Below, piece after piece: positions 1 through 9,280 of a DNA stretch of 64,000 nucleotides. Numbering within the stretch: the first letter of the stretch is position 1; every line of letters begins with the position of its first letter. The stretch lies in NCBI RefSeq assembly GCF_000159355.1, contig NZ_GG670120.1, forward strand, positions 1-64,000. Reading direction: 5' to 3'. The stretch comes from Lactobacillus johnsonii ATCC 33200. Its GTDB lineage: Bacteria > Bacillota > Bacilli > Lactobacillales > Lactobacillaceae. The position numbers and the translations under genes were made by a program. Below the pieces are notes generated by a model that did not search any database, was not told where the DNA came from, and saw only the letters and a program-made list of their open reading frames with translations.

Positions 1-3
1 ATG

Positions 4-37
4 AAAAAATCCTCTAGTTTTCTTAACTAGAGGATTT
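4..37 (-). terminator. Rho-independent terminator of the permease gene
   Basis: Inverted repeat with 13-nt arms (AAATCCTCTAGTT and its complement) and a short loop. On the minus strand it is followed by a T run, directly downstream of the permease stop codon. Confidence 0.85.
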
Positions 38-41
38 AATA

Positions 42-1415
42 TTAATTACTTTTTTTCTGTATAAAGTGAGTTAGACATACTAAAACTGTAAAAATTATTC
101 CTGCACTTATCATTGGAATTCGATAATTTGGAAATATTAGTAACACAATAATCATTGCTATAAAAAACATTAGTACTGCTATATCTGATATTGGATATAA
201 CGGCATTCTAAATGTTGGAAGTTCATTCTTTGGTGTCTTTTTACGGTAAGTCATATGAGTCACGATCATAATTGACCAAATTAATAAAAACATACTCGTT
301 GCAGTGGCAGAAATAAAGGTAAAAGCATCCTTTAAAAAGAGATTTAAAAGAGGTGCTAATGCAATTAAAACTGTTGAGAATACTAAAGCATTTTTAGGTA
401 ATTGTCGATGATCCAACTTACCTAAATGCTTACTGATTTTGTTTTTACCATTGTAATTTATTGAAAATAATAAACGGCCCGCACTATAGATAAAGCTATT
501 AGTTGATGAAATGGCTGCACTTATAACAACAAAGTTAATTATTGAACCTGCATTTTTTATTCCTGTTGCACCTAATGCTTGGACGAATGGTGAACTTGAA
601 GTTGAAACCTTTGTCCAAGGAATTGCTAATAAGATACTTAGAATTGCAAGCACATAAAATAAAATAATTCGAACAGGCAGTTGGTCAATAGCACGTGTAA
701 TAGTTTTCTTTGGTTCTTTTGCTTCAGCAGCAGTTAAACCAATTAACTCAACGCCGATGAAACTAAAGATTACCATTTGAAAACCTAATAAAAAGCCTTT
801 AGGACCTTTGGCGAAAATACCGCCATCAATCATCATGTTATTCCAGCTAACATGCCCATACTTTGTTGAAGAATTTGTAATTAATAGGTAGAAGACAAGA
901 ATAACAAATGCAATAATTGTTACAATTTTAATAATTGCAAAACTAAATTCTAAGTTTCCAAATACCCGTGCTGAAATTAGATTAATACCTAATAGTACTA
1001 ATAAAGTAATTAATCCGGGAATCCAACTTTGCAGGTTGGGCCACCAATATTGAAAATAAATTCCTAGAGCAGTAATTTCTGCCATAGCGAGAGTCAACCA
1101 ACTGAACCAATATAAATATCCTGTTGTTGTTCCAATACTTTTTCCTAAGTATTCTGAAATAAAATCAATATAGGTATTTTTCTTAATATCTGAAAGTATC
1201 AGTTCTCCGAGTGCTCTCATTAACAGAAAAAGAAAGAATCCAACTAGGCAATAGATAAAAATTACTGCAGGACCAGCTAGTTCAATACTATTTCCAACTC
1301 CTAGAAATAGTCCTGTTCCAATTGTTCCCCCTAATGCAATTAGTTGAATATGGGCGTTTGTCAAACTCCGTTTCATAGTTTTAACCTCAGATGATTCTGA
1401 GATATTTTTTGACAT
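42..1415 (-). CDS. APC-family amino acid permease
   Basis: A 457-residue integral membrane protein of the amino acid-polyamine-organocation superfamily, expected to import an amino acid by proton symport. The N-terminus has the family signature LIALGGTIGTGLFLG in TM1, and about 12 hydrophobic segments follow. The cytoplasmic loop SFIGVELIGLTAAEAKEPKK is the conserved motif after TM6. The ATG has a good AAAGGAG ribosome site. It is monocistronic, divergent from adhE, and ends at a strong terminator. The substrate cannot be read from the sequence; the closest relatives are lysine, histidine and aromatic amino acid permeases. Confidence 0.88.
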   Translation of the reverse strand: MSKNISESSEVKTMKRSLTNAHIQLIALGGTIGTGLFLGVGNSIELAGPAVIFIYCLVGFFLFLLMRALGELILSDIKKNTYIDFISEYLGKSIGTTTGYLYWFSWLTLAMAEITALGIYFQYWWPNLQSWIPGLITLLVLLGINLISARVFGNLEFSFAIIKIVTIIAFVILVFYLLITNSSTKYGHVSWNNMMIDGGIFAKGPKGFLLGFQMVIFSFIGVELIGLTAAEAKEPKKTITRAIDQLPVRIILFYVLAILSILLAIPWTKVSTSSSPFVQALGATGIKNAGSIINFVVISAAISSTNSFIYSAGRLLFSINYNGKNKISKHLGKLDHRQLPKNALVFSTVLIALAPLLNLFLKDAFTFISATATSMFLLIWSIMIVTHMTYRKKTPKNELPTFRMPLYPISDIAVLMFFIAMIIVLLIFPNYRIPMISAGIIFTVLVCLTHFIQKKSN

Positions 1416-1538
1416 TAAAATATAAAACTCCTTTCATAGTTTATTAAAATTTTAACATAAAAATCTATGATAACTGATAAAACGTATAGTTTTTAAGATT
1501 TTTTATAAGATTATGAATAAAAAAAACACTTTATACTT

Positions 1539-1556
1539 TTGTGAAATATTTTTCAA
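1539..1556 (+). promoter_or_regulatory. Rex-like operator upstream of adhE
   Basis: TTGTGAAATATTTTTCAA matches the Rex consensus TTGTGAA-N4-TTCACAA except for two bases in the right half. Rex is the NADH/NAD+ sensing repressor that commonly controls adhE in Firmicutes. It lies about 90 bp upstream of the best adhE -35 box, so the promoter it acts on is uncertain. Confidence 0.55.
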
Positions 1557-1568
1557 TATTATACAAAA

Positions 1569-1582
1569 TGTAACCGATAACA
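1569..1582 (+). promoter_or_regulatory. cre site (CcpA binding) upstream of adhE
   Basis: TGTAACCGATAACA fits the catabolite-responsive element consensus TGWNANCGNTNWCA at every defined position. It sits 12 bp downstream of the Rex-like box in the permease-adhE intergenic region, implying carbon-catabolite control of adhE and possibly of the divergent permease. Confidence 0.7.
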
Positions 1583-1648
1583 TTATTGAAAACAGTTATT
1601 TCTTACTTTTTATCATATTGTGAATTTGTAAAAAGATGCACAAAGTCA

Positions 1649-1678
1649 TTTACAAGTGTTGGATATAAGGACTATACT
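1649..1678 (+). promoter_or_regulatory. Predicted sigma-A promoter of adhE
   Basis: TTTACA (-35) and TATACT (-10) separated by 18 bp, about 50 bp upstream of the adhE start codon, whose ribosome site GTAGGAGGC begins near 1710. Confidence 0.55.
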
Positions 1679-1728
1679 GTCATTGTTCAAAAAAAATGCC
1701 TAGATTTCCGAGTAGGAGGCCCAATTAA

Positions 1729-4338
1729 ATGGTGCAAGATAAAAAGGCGACAAAAGAAGAAAAAGCAATTGATGTAAATAAAATGATTGATGGCTATGTA
1801 GAAAAAGCCCATGTTGCTTTAGATGAGATGGCCAATTTTGATCAAGAACAAGTTGATAAAATTTGTGAAGCTATTGCAAGTGCTGGGGAACAGAATAGTT
1901 ATTTACTTGCAAAAATGGCTGTTGAAGAAACTGGTCGTGGAGTAGTAGAAGATAAGACTATTAAAAATATGTTTGCCAGTGAAAATATTTGGAATAGTCT
2001 TCGTCATGAAAAAACTGTTGGCGTTATTGAAGAAGATAAAGAAAAACAATTAGTTAAAATTGCAGAACCTAAAGGCGTAATTGCTGGAGTAACTCCCGTT
2101 ACTAACCCAACCTCAACTGTAATCTTTAAAGCTATGCTTGCTTTAAAAACTAGAAATGCTATTATTTTTGGTTTCCACCCACAAGCACAAAAGAGTTGTG
2201 TAAAAACTGGTGAAATTATTCGAGAAGCAGCAATTAAAGCTGGTGCTCCTAAAGATGCTATTCAATGGATCGAATATCCAAGTCTTGAAGCAACTAGTAC
2301 TTTAATGAATCATCCAAATGTTCAAACTATTTTAGCTACTGGTGGTCCTGGAATGGTTAAGGCGGCTTATTCATCTGGTAAACCTGCAATCGGTGTTGGT
2401 CCAGGTAATGGTCCTTCATATATTGAAAAGACCGCCAATATTCCAGAATCCGTCTATGATATTGTCCTCTCTAAGACTTTTGATAATGGTATGATTTGTT
2501 CCTCCGAAAATTCTGTAGTAGTTGATGAGGATATCTATAACGAAGTAAAAGATGAATTTAAGTCTTGGAATTGTTATTTCTTAAGACCAGATGAAATTAA
2601 GAAGTTTGAAGAAAAATTCATTGATCCTAAGAGAGGAACTGTTGCTGGTCCAGTTGCTGGTCGTTCGGCTTATCAAATTGCAAAATTATGTGGAGTAGAT
2701 GTACCAGAAGATACTAAGGTAATTATTGCCGAATACAAGGGTGTGGGTAAAAAGTATCCTTTATCTGCTGAAAAGCTTTCTCCTGTATTTACTATGTATA
2801 AAGCTAACGGTCATGAAGATGCCTATAAGATTTGTACCGACCTTCTAAATTATGGTGGGCGCGGTCATACTGCGGGGGTTCATTCTCAAGATGAAAAAGT
2901 AATTGATGAGTTTTCAATGAAAATGGATGCATGCCGTATTTTGGTTAACTCTCCAGCTTCAGTTGGTGGCGTTGGTGACTTGTACAACAATATGCTTCCT
3001 TCCCTTACTTTGGGGACCGGTTCATATGGTGCTAATACTTTTTCACATAATATTGGTGCTAGAGACTTGCTTAACATTAAGACAGTTGCAAAACGTCGTG
3101 ATAATATGCAATGGATCAAGGTTCCAAAGAAGACATATTTTGAACATAATGCAGCAAATTATTTAAAGCATATGCCTGATGTTGAAAGATTTTTCATCGT
3201 GACTGATGAAGGTGTAGCAAGCAAATACATTAATAAAATTACTGATATCATTAGTCAACGTCGTGGTAAAAAGAGCTATGAAGTCTTTCAAGCAGTAACT
3301 AAGGATCCTGATACTGATATAATTGCTGACGGTGTTCACCGGATGAATATCTTTAAGCCGGATGTCGTGATTGCTATTGGTGGTGGATCTGTAATGGATG
3401 CTGCTAAGGTAATGCGATTATTCTATGAAAATCCAGATATGAGTTTTGAAGATGCTTATTCAAAATTTTTAGATATTAGAAAAAGAACGGTAAGATTTCC
3501 AAAATATAATGCTATCCAATTAGTATGTATTCCAACTACTTCAGGAACTGGTTCAGAAGTATCACCATTTTCAATTATTAAAGATGCAAAGACAGGAATT
3601 AAACACACTCTTTGTGATTATTCTTTAAATCCTGATGTTGCCATTGTTGACGATCAATTTGTAGAAACTATGCCAAAGGAATTGATTGCTCGCTCTGGTT
3701 TTGAAGCATTAGCTCATGCAGTAGAAAGTTATGTTTCGACTATGGCTACTGATTTTACTCGTGGCTGGTCGATGGAAGCTATTAAGTTGATTTTTGAAAA
3801 CTTAGAAAAATCATATAATGGTGATCAAAATGCTAGAAGTAGAATGCATAATGCAGCTACTTTAGCTGGTATGGCATATGCAAATGCATTCTTAGGTGTA
3901 GGACATGCAATTGCTCATACAGAATCATCTGAGTTTGGTATTCCAAGTGGCTTAAGTGATGCTATTGCAATGCCATATGTGATTAGATTCAATTCTAAAA
4001 AGCCTAGAAAACTTGCTATGCGCCCACATTATTCAACTTTTAGAGCTGATAAAGATTATGCAGAAATTGCACGTAGTCTGGGATCAAAAGGAAATAGCGA
4101 CCAAGAACTAATTGATGCTTTAATCAAGAAAGTTGTTGAATTAGGACATGCTGTTGGGATGAAGTTAAGCCTTAAAGCTAATGGAATTAGTGAAGCTGAT
4201 TTTAATAATAAGGTAGAAAACATGGCTGTTGAAGCCTATGGCGACCAAAACGTTGTAACAAATCCTTCTGCGTTATTGATTAGTGAAATTAAGAATCTAA
4301 TGAAAGAAACATACACTGGAAAGGGTATTGAAGCTTAA
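1729..4338 (+). CDS. adhE: Bifunctional acetaldehyde-CoA/alcohol dehydrogenase AdhE
   Basis: An 869-residue cytoplasmic enzyme that reduces acetyl-CoA to acetaldehyde and then to ethanol, reoxidising two NADH. The N-terminal half is a CoA-acylating aldehyde dehydrogenase domain with catalytic Cys257 in FDNGMICSSENS. The C-terminal half is an iron-dependent alcohol dehydrogenase with the nucleotide-binding GGGSVMDAAK near residue 552 and iron-ligand histidine motifs in FEALAHAVESY and GVGHAIAHTESSEFG (about residues 655-740). Length is normal for AdhE. The ATG follows a strong TAGGAGG site. The upstream region carries cre and Rex-like boxes, consistent with control by carbon source and redox state. 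It is monocistronic, ending in a perfect terminator hairpin. Confidence 0.97.
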   Translation: MVQDKKATKEEKAIDVNKMIDGYVEKAHVALDEMANFDQEQVDKICEAIASAGEQNSYLLAKMAVEETGRGVVEDKTIKNMFASENIWNSLRHEKTVGVIEEDKEKQLVKIAEPKGVIAGVTPVTNPTSTVIFKAMLALKTRNAIIFGFHPQAQKSCVKTGEIIREAAIKAGAPKDAIQWIEYPSLEATSTLMNHPNVQTILATGGPGMVKAAYSSGKPAIGVGPGNGPSYIEKTANIPESVYDIVLSKTFDNGMICSSENSVVVDEDIYNEVKDEFKSWNCYFLRPDEIKKFEEKFIDPKRGTVAGPVAGRSAYQIAKLCGVDVPEDTKVIIAEYKGVGKKYPLSAEKLSPVFTMYKANGHEDAYKICTDLLNYGGRGHTAGVHSQDEKVIDEFSMKMDACRILVNSPASVGGVGDLYNNMLPSLTLGTGSYGANTFSHNIGARDLLNIKTVAKRRDNMQWIKVPKKTYFEHNAANYLKHMPDVERFFIVTDEGVASKYINKITDIISQRRGKKSYEVFQAVTKDPDTDIIADGVHRMNIFKPDVVIAIGGGSVMDAAKVMRLFYENPDMSFEDAYSKFLDIRKRTVRFPKYNAIQLVCIPTTSGTGSEVSPFSIIKDAKTGIKHTLCDYSLNPDVAIVDDQFVETMPKELIARSGFEALAHAVESYVSTMATDFTRGWSMEAIKLIFENLEKSYNGDQNARSRMHNAATLAGMAYANAFLGVGHAIAHTESSEFGIPSGLSDAIAMPYVIRFNSKKPRKLAMRPHYSTFRADKDYAEIARSLGSKGNSDQELIDALIKKVVELGHAVGMKLSLKANGISEADFNNKVENMAVEAYGDQNVVTNPSALLISEIKNLMKETYTGKGIEA

Positions 4339-4381
4339 TTTTTTCGTATTTCTCTTAAAATATTAATATGAATTCGCACGT

Positions 4382-4416
4382 AAAAGGGGAAGCAATATAT
4401 TGCTTCCCCTTTTTTA
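4382..4416 (+). terminator. adhE terminator
   Basis: Perfect palindrome with arms AAAAGGGGAAGCAATA and its complement, followed by T6, about 45 bp after the adhE stop codon. Confidence 0.9.
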
Positions 4417-4430
4417 TTTTGATCAAAAAC

Positions 4431-4483
4431 AAAAAGAATGATAATTCTTTACCAAAGAGGGTAAGGAATATATCATTCTTTTT
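4431..4483. terminator. Long convergent hairpin, probable bidirectional terminator
   Basis: A near-continuous hairpin with arms of about 23 nt (AAAAAGAATGATA outer part, ATTCTTTACC inner part) and a 6-nt loop. It has A and T tracts on both sides and lies between the convergent adhE and the 140-residue gene. Confidence 0.7.
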
Positions 4484-4530
4484 CTGTATGTATGTAAATT
4501 AAACTATAAAACTATTACTATAAACTTAGA

Positions 4531-4953
4531 CTAATTTAATTTGCCGACTTTCTTCAAGATGTCTTGAGCCTTTTCAAGATAGTGGTGTTCAGTTCTGAAA
4601 GCATCAATATCTCCACCGTTGAAGTAATTTAACTTAGCAAGTTTGTCATCTAATTCTGCGAAGTCCTTCTTCAAATCGTTGATAACAGGTTCTTCTTCTT
4701 CATAGACGTAGTGGTTTTCTGTTGAATCCTTAGGACCTTCGCTTTTGAATTCTTCGATCTTGTCTTCGTCTTTGTCGACTTTTCTTGCGTGCTTAAGAAT
4801 TGACTTAATATCCTTAATTGTTTCATGTTGAGCGGTGCGATGTTTCTTATCATCAATACTATCTTCAATCTTTGTTAAGTGACCTTCTGCATCTGAAATC
4901 TTCTTAGTAATTCTGTCTAATGCTTTCATTTCTCTTTTTGCATAATCTGTCAT
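4531..4953 (-). CDS. Hypothetical highly charged helical protein
   Basis: A 140-residue protein that I do not recognise. It is rich in Lys, Glu and Asp, has no signal peptide or membrane segment, and looks almost wholly alpha-helical with coiled-coil character: heptad-like residues 1-60 (ALDRITKKISDAEGHLTKI), an acidic patch YVYEEEEP near residue 82, and a second helical stretch. A clear AGGAGG site precedes the ATG. It is monocistronic, convergent with adhE, and bounded by a long hairpin. No function can be assigned; a stress-related or scaffold role would be a guess. Confidence 0.75.
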   Translation of the reverse strand: MTDYAKREMKALDRITKKISDAEGHLTKIEDSIDDKKHRTAQHETIKDIKSILKHARKVDKDEDKIEEFKSEGPKDSTENHYVYEEEEPVINDLKKDFAELDDKLAKLNYFNGGDIDAFRTEHHYLEKAQDILKKVGKLN

Positions 4954-5236
4954 AACAATATACCTCCTAAAATCATTCTATTAACTTAATCATCTTTACT
5001 ATAGAATCTAATAGTTATAGATTAAAAAATGTTGTTTTATAAAATAAGCGTATAGGTTTGAAATAACTAATACTTTCATAAATATATATGGCTATACTTT
5101 GAATATTAATAACGAAAGTTACGATAATGTTATTTATGAATCTATGCTTTAATAGTATATTTCTACATGCATATAAAGTAGTTTTAAATAGAATTTTTAG
5201 CTTTTATAATAAGTTATAAGAAAGAAGAGTGAAATA

Positions 5237-5944
5237 ATGCTTAGAGAAGATGCAAAAAATATCCATGAAAAAGTTTTAAAAGTAAATGATCCTGAAGCTT
5301 GGGAAAGAATTAGTCATTTTGCTTTTGAGGAAGTCCAAGATGACGTAGACCTACCAAATAAAACAAAATTATTATCTAACTTAGCTTATTTGTTAGGGAT
5401 GCAAGGTTTAGAAGAATACAGCTTAATGCTTCCGGTTGCTCTAGATAATGGAGTAAGTCCAGTTGAAGCAAAAGAAGTAGTTTATCAAGCGGTTGATTAT
5501 TTAGGATTAGGACGTGTAATGCCATTTTTTGAAGCAACAAATCAAGTTTTGCTCGATCATGGTGTTAAATTGCCATTACCTAGTCAAGCTACCACTACTA
5601 TGAAAAATCGTCTTGAAAAAGGTGAAGAAACTCAAATTAGATTATTTGGACCACAAATGAAAGATTTTGCTAAAAAGGGTATTATCAATAAGTGGTTAGT
5701 GGATAATTGTTTTGGAGATTATTACACAAGAAAGGGCCTAGATGATAAAGAAAGAGAAATGATAACTTTCTGTTATTTGGCCGCTCAAGGAAGGTGTGAA
5801 CCACAATTGTTGGCCCACGCCAAGGCTAATGTAGGTCTAGGAAATGATCAACAATTTTTAACCAAGGTTGTTTTAGCTAATGTTCCATTTATTGGCTATC
5901 CTCGTAGCTTAAATGCAATTAATGTTATTAATCAAGTAAAATAG
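5237..5944 (+). CDS. Carboxymuconolactone decarboxylase (CMD) family protein
   Basis: A 235-residue protein made of two copies of the all-helical CMD/AhpD-type unit: one around residues 40-105 (YSLMLPVALDNGVSPVEAKE) and one around 165-230 (REMITFCYLAAQGRCEPQL). Family members are peroxidases or decarboxylases. The CxxC redox pair of AhpD is not seen, so peroxidase activity is doubtful. The ATG follows AAGAAGAG. The gene stands alone in front of the defence cassette and has its own terminator. The exact reaction is unknown. Confidence 0.8.
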   Translation: MLREDAKNIHEKVLKVNDPEAWERISHFAFEEVQDDVDLPNKTKLLSNLAYLLGMQGLEEYSLMLPVALDNGVSPVEAKEVVYQAVDYLGLGRVMPFFEATNQVLLDHGVKLPLPSQATTTMKNRLEKGEETQIRLFGPQMKDFAKKGIINKWLVDNCFGDYYTRKGLDDKEREMITFCYLAAQGRCEPQLLAHAKANVGLGNDQQFLTKVVLANVPFIGYPRSLNAINVINQVK

Positions 5945-5958
5945 TGAGTATTTAATGG

Positions 5959-5989
5959 CGCTGAAATCATTATGGTTTCAGCGTTTTTT
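5959..5989 (+). terminator. Terminator of the CMD-family gene
   Basis: Stem CGCTGAAA / TTTCAGCG with a 9-nt loop followed by T6. It isolates the CMD gene from the downstream sngABC-like operon. Confidence 0.85.
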
Positions 5990-6054
5990 GTTGTACCTTC
6001 ATGGCTAGATAAATAAAAATATAGTAGAATATATGTTCGAAAGGAGCTAGACCC

Positions 6055-7935
6055 ATGAATACCGATGAATTATTAAGTTATGCTATAAGACATTTTGGAA
6101 AAAATAGTATTAGTGAAGTTAATGACAATCCTAATTTGGTAGCTTTTAGTTCACCGATTACTAAAAATTGGTTTGCTCTTTTAAATTTAGATCCTAAAAA
6201 TAAAAGTTTAAACATTAATTATGGAGATTTTGCAATAACAATTAAAGACTTACCCGGCTTTTCACCTTCATGCTTAATAAAAGAAGATAAGTGGGTTGAA
6301 GTTAGCTTAGGGTTAAGTAATCAAAAAATAAAAAAAGCATTGGAATATGCTTTTAAAATTGCTCTCATGTCCAATAAACGCCCTAATCCTGAAAAATTAA
6401 TTTATATTCCTGATACTATTCAAAATGATGAAGAAAGTGTCTATCATGAGCAGAAATTAAACTTTAAAAACTGGAAAAGGTCATCTAATATACTTAGAAA
6501 AGAAACTAAATCTACGGAAGAGAAAATCAATTTAAATTTTGAAGATACTCAGTTTGTTCCTAAAGAAATAAAAAAGATGATTGAGTCCTATCAATATTCT
6601 TTACCTGGATCTATTCGTAGAGAACAAAATTTTTATTTACAGGGTAAATTAATGGGTTCCTACGAAGATCACTATGACGGAAAACAATCTTTCTTACGAT
6701 ATTATCCAACTTACCACGACTTAACAGTGGGGCAGGCACGGACGTATTTTACTTGGCGTACAAAAATTAGACAAAATATCTATGAAAAAATTTCAGATTC
6801 CTATGCTTACATTTATTTGTATGAATTATTAAACGGAATTGGAATTAAGAATCCAGAAGAAGGATTAGATAAGTTAATTACTTTTAATAAAAATTATGCT
6901 CAAAAATTTTCACCGGAGATGGGTGCTTATCTTGAAAGATGGATTCGCGATTATATTATTTTTTATAATATAAATAAAACAAATAATATTTTTTTTGTTA
7001 AAGAACAGACTAATGATAAAAAGTATGAACAATTGTTATACCCAGATCAATTTTCTAACCACGAAGTTGCAGAGAGCTTAATCAAGTTATCTAATTATAA
7101 GATTCGCAATTGCCCCTTGTATAAAAAGAGTATAGAAAAATTTGAATATCTTTTAGTTTTAATTTGGCACAAAATTTTAGATTTACGTAATGATGGATTT
7201 GATTTTTTTACTAGTTATATTGCCTATAAGAATCAGATGACAATTCAACTGTTTTCAGCTGCTGTGTTTAATCATCAGCTAGAGCCACAGACAACTAGCT
7301 ATGAAATTGATCAAATTAGAAAATATTTTTATGATAAAGAAAAAAATACCTGGTACTGTGAGTCTTACTGGGGACTGACTGGTCAAAAAAGTATTATAGG
7401 TAATTTTTTGCATGAAGTAGATCGCGAAATAAGATTATGTTTTAATTTGGGACGAAATTTAAAACCTAGAAAAATAGAAAAGCATTATCTTGAGGCTATT
7501 AGGGATGGGATTAAAGAATATCAAATAGAGGAACAAAAATTAAAACAGCCTAAAATTGAATTTAATCTATCACAGTTATCTACAATTCGAGAGGATGCAG
7601 CGGGAACTCGAGACAGTTTATTAACTGAAGAAGAACTTCAAGCTGAGCAAGAAGAAAGGGAGCAAATTGAAGAAACTGTTGTAAACGATGAGCAGGAAGA
7701 CTATGGGTTGAGCTCAGAAGAGATGGCCACCATAATTTTGCTTTTAAAGGGAAAAGACCTAAACAAATATCTTAAAGAGCATCATTTAATGGCTGCCGTT
7801 ATAATTGATAACATAAATGAAAAACTTTTTGATGAATTTGGTGATAATGTCATTGAGTTTATAAATGATATACCTACAGTAATTGAAGATTACCAAGAAG
7901 ATCTAGAAGATATGTTTTTGAAAGGAACAAACTAA
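6055..7935 (+). CDS. sngA: TerB_N/TerB_C-domain protein, Shango SngA-like, with N-terminal MmcQ/YjbR-like domain
   Basis: A 626-residue protein with three recognisable parts. Residues 1-105 resemble an MmcQ/YjbR (DUF419) fold: NPNLVAFS, NWFALLNLDP, LPGFSPSCLIKEDKWVEVSL, then a helix. Residues about 165-310 match TerB_N, with the hallmark FLRYYPTYHDLTVGQARTYF followed by TWRTKIRQ and YLYELLNGIG. The last 150 residues are an acidic TerB_C-like region ending in EDMFLKGTN. The ATG has a good AAAGGAG site. It is the first gene of a tight operon (3-bp gap to the next gene). In Shango, a TerB-domain protein acts with a BrxD-like ATPase and a helicase against phage; its biochemical role is not established. 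The assignment rests on domain pattern and gene order. Confidence 0.78.
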   Translation: MNTDELLSYAIRHFGKNSISEVNDNPNLVAFSSPITKNWFALLNLDPKNKSLNINYGDFAITIKDLPGFSPSCLIKEDKWVEVSLGLSNQKIKKALEYAFKIALMSNKRPNPEKLIYIPDTIQNDEESVYHEQKLNFKNWKRSSNILRKETKSTEEKINLNFEDTQFVPKEIKKMIESYQYSLPGSIRREQNFYLQGKLMGSYEDHYDGKQSFLRYYPTYHDLTVGQARTYFTWRTKIRQNIYEKISDSYAYIYLYELLNGIGIKNPEEGLDKLITFNKNYAQKFSPEMGAYLERWIRDYIIFYNINKTNNIFFVKEQTNDKKYEQLLYPDQFSNHEVAESLIKLSNYKIRNCPLYKKSIEKFEYLLVLIWHKILDLRNDGFDFFTSYIAYKNQMTIQLFSAAVFNHQLEPQTTSYEIDQIRKYFYDKEKNTWYCESYWGLTGQKSIIGNFLHEVDREIRLCFNLGRNLKPRKIEKHYLEAIRDGIKEYQIEEQKLKQPKIEFNLSQLSTIREDAAGTRDSLLTEEELQAEQEEREQIEETVVNDEQEDYGLSSEEMATIILLLKGKDLNKYLKEHHLMAAVIIDNINEKLFDEFGDNVIEFINDIPTVIEDYQEDLEDMFLKGTN

Positions 7936-7938
7936 AGT

Positions 7939-9273
7939 ATGGCTATTAATAAAAATAGAAAAGTGCCTAAAAGAATAGCTCAAACTATTTTGAATTCTTT
8001 AAAAGGTGGGGTAGTACCTAGAATCGGATTACCATACATTACTGTTGGAAGAAAAGCCGAAGTTGAAGCTTTATTACATGATGTAGAGCTAATCAAAGAC
8101 GGAGGAGCTTCTTTTAGATTTATAGTGGGTCGGTATGGCTCGGGGAAAAGTTTCTTACTTCAAACTATTAGAAATTATGTAATGGATAAAAATTTTGTTG
8201 TGGTTGATGGTGATTTATCGCCAGAAAGACGGCTGCAGGGTGGAAAAGGGCAAGGATTAGCAACTTATCGAGAACTAATTCAAAATCTTTCCACTAAAAC
8301 TAGACCGGAAGGTGGAGCATTAACCTTAATTTTGGATCGCTGGATTAATTCGGTTCAAATGCAGGTTAGAACAGAGACAGGATTAAATGATGATACTCCC
8401 GCCTTTGAAGACGCAGTCAATAAGAAAATTTATGCAGTAATTTCTAATCTTTCTGAATTAGTGCACGGGTTTGATTTTGCAAAGTTGCTTGAAATGTACT
8501 ATCAAGCCTATATCAATGATGATGAAGAAACAAAAGCCAAAGTTGTTAAGTGGTTTAGAGGTGAATATGCCAATAAAACACAGGCTAAGAAAGAATTAGG
8601 AGTCGATATTGTAATATCTGATGACGATTGGTATGAGTATTTAAAATTATTCGCATCATTTTTTAGACAAGCTGGATATGCGGGCTTGATGATTATGATT
8701 GATGAGTTAGTAAATATCTATAAAATCCCGAATAGTATTAGCCGCCAATATAACTATGAAAAGATATTAACAATGTACAACGATGCCTTACAAGGAAAGT
8801 CGAAGTATCTTGGAATTATTATGGGTGGAACCCCGCAGGCAATTGAAGATAAGAGACGCGGAGTATATTCATATGAAGCATTGCGCTCACGTCTTGCTAG
8901 TGGAAAATTTTCTGAAGCCGGCAATCGAGATATGTATGCACCTGTTATTAAGCTTGATCCTCTTACCCCAGAAGAAATGCTTGTTTTAACTGAAAAACTT
9001 GCAGAGATGCATGCTAATCTGTATGGATATGAAAAGTCAATTACAGAGGATGATTTACAAAAGTTCATAAAAATTGAATATTCACGTGTGGGAGCATCAA
9101 CAAATATTACGCCACGTGAAATTATTCGTGATTTTATTGAATTATTAGACATTGTTTGGCAAAATCCAGAGACTGACATTGAAAAACTACTTAATTCGGA
9201 TAAGTTTTCTTATGCCGAATCAGGGGCAGTTTCTAATGAAAAGTCTGATGATTTTGCTGAGTTTAGAATTTAA
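7939..9273 (+). CDS. sngB: BrxD-like P-loop ATPase (DUF2791 family), Shango SngB-like
   Basis: A 444-residue ATP-binding protein of the BrxD/DUF2791 family, shared by BREX and Shango loci. Walker A is GRYGSGKS at residues 64-71 and Walker B is MIMIDE at 251-256. A later conserved stretch, IIMGGTPQAIEDKRRG, and the helical C-terminal part complete the STAND/AAA-like core. It is expected to be a cytoplasmic ATPase working with the adjacent helicase. It begins 3 bp after sngA and stops 7 bp before sngC, so the three are probably translationally coupled. Gene order TerB-ATPase-helicase points to Shango rather than BREX, since no methylase or PglZ gene is present. Confidence 0.82.
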   Translation: MAINKNRKVPKRIAQTILNSLKGGVVPRIGLPYITVGRKAEVEALLHDVELIKDGGASFRFIVGRYGSGKSFLLQTIRNYVMDKNFVVVDGDLSPERRLQGGKGQGLATYRELIQNLSTKTRPEGGALTLILDRWINSVQMQVRTETGLNDDTPAFEDAVNKKIYAVISNLSELVHGFDFAKLLEMYYQAYINDDEETKAKVVKWFRGEYANKTQAKKELGVDIVISDDDWYEYLKLFASFFRQAGYAGLMIMIDELVNIYKIPNSISRQYNYEKILTMYNDALQGKSKYLGIIMGGTPQAIEDKRRGVYSYEALRSRLASGKFSEAGNRDMYAPVIKLDPLTPEEMLVLTEKLAEMHANLYGYEKSITEDDLQKFIKIEYSRVGASTNITPREIIRDFIELLDIVWQNPETDIEKLLNSDKFSYAESGAVSNEKSDDFAEFRI

Positions 9274-9280
9274 GTGAAAA

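Noticed and set aside
1586-1777. 63-codon open frame before adhE
   Set aside because: It overlaps the adhE promoter, ribosome site and first codons, and its translation has no recognisable character.
4531-4953. Toxin-antitoxin or bacteriocin locus
   Set aside because: A single soluble charged protein with no partner gene, no double-glycine leader and no membrane segment.
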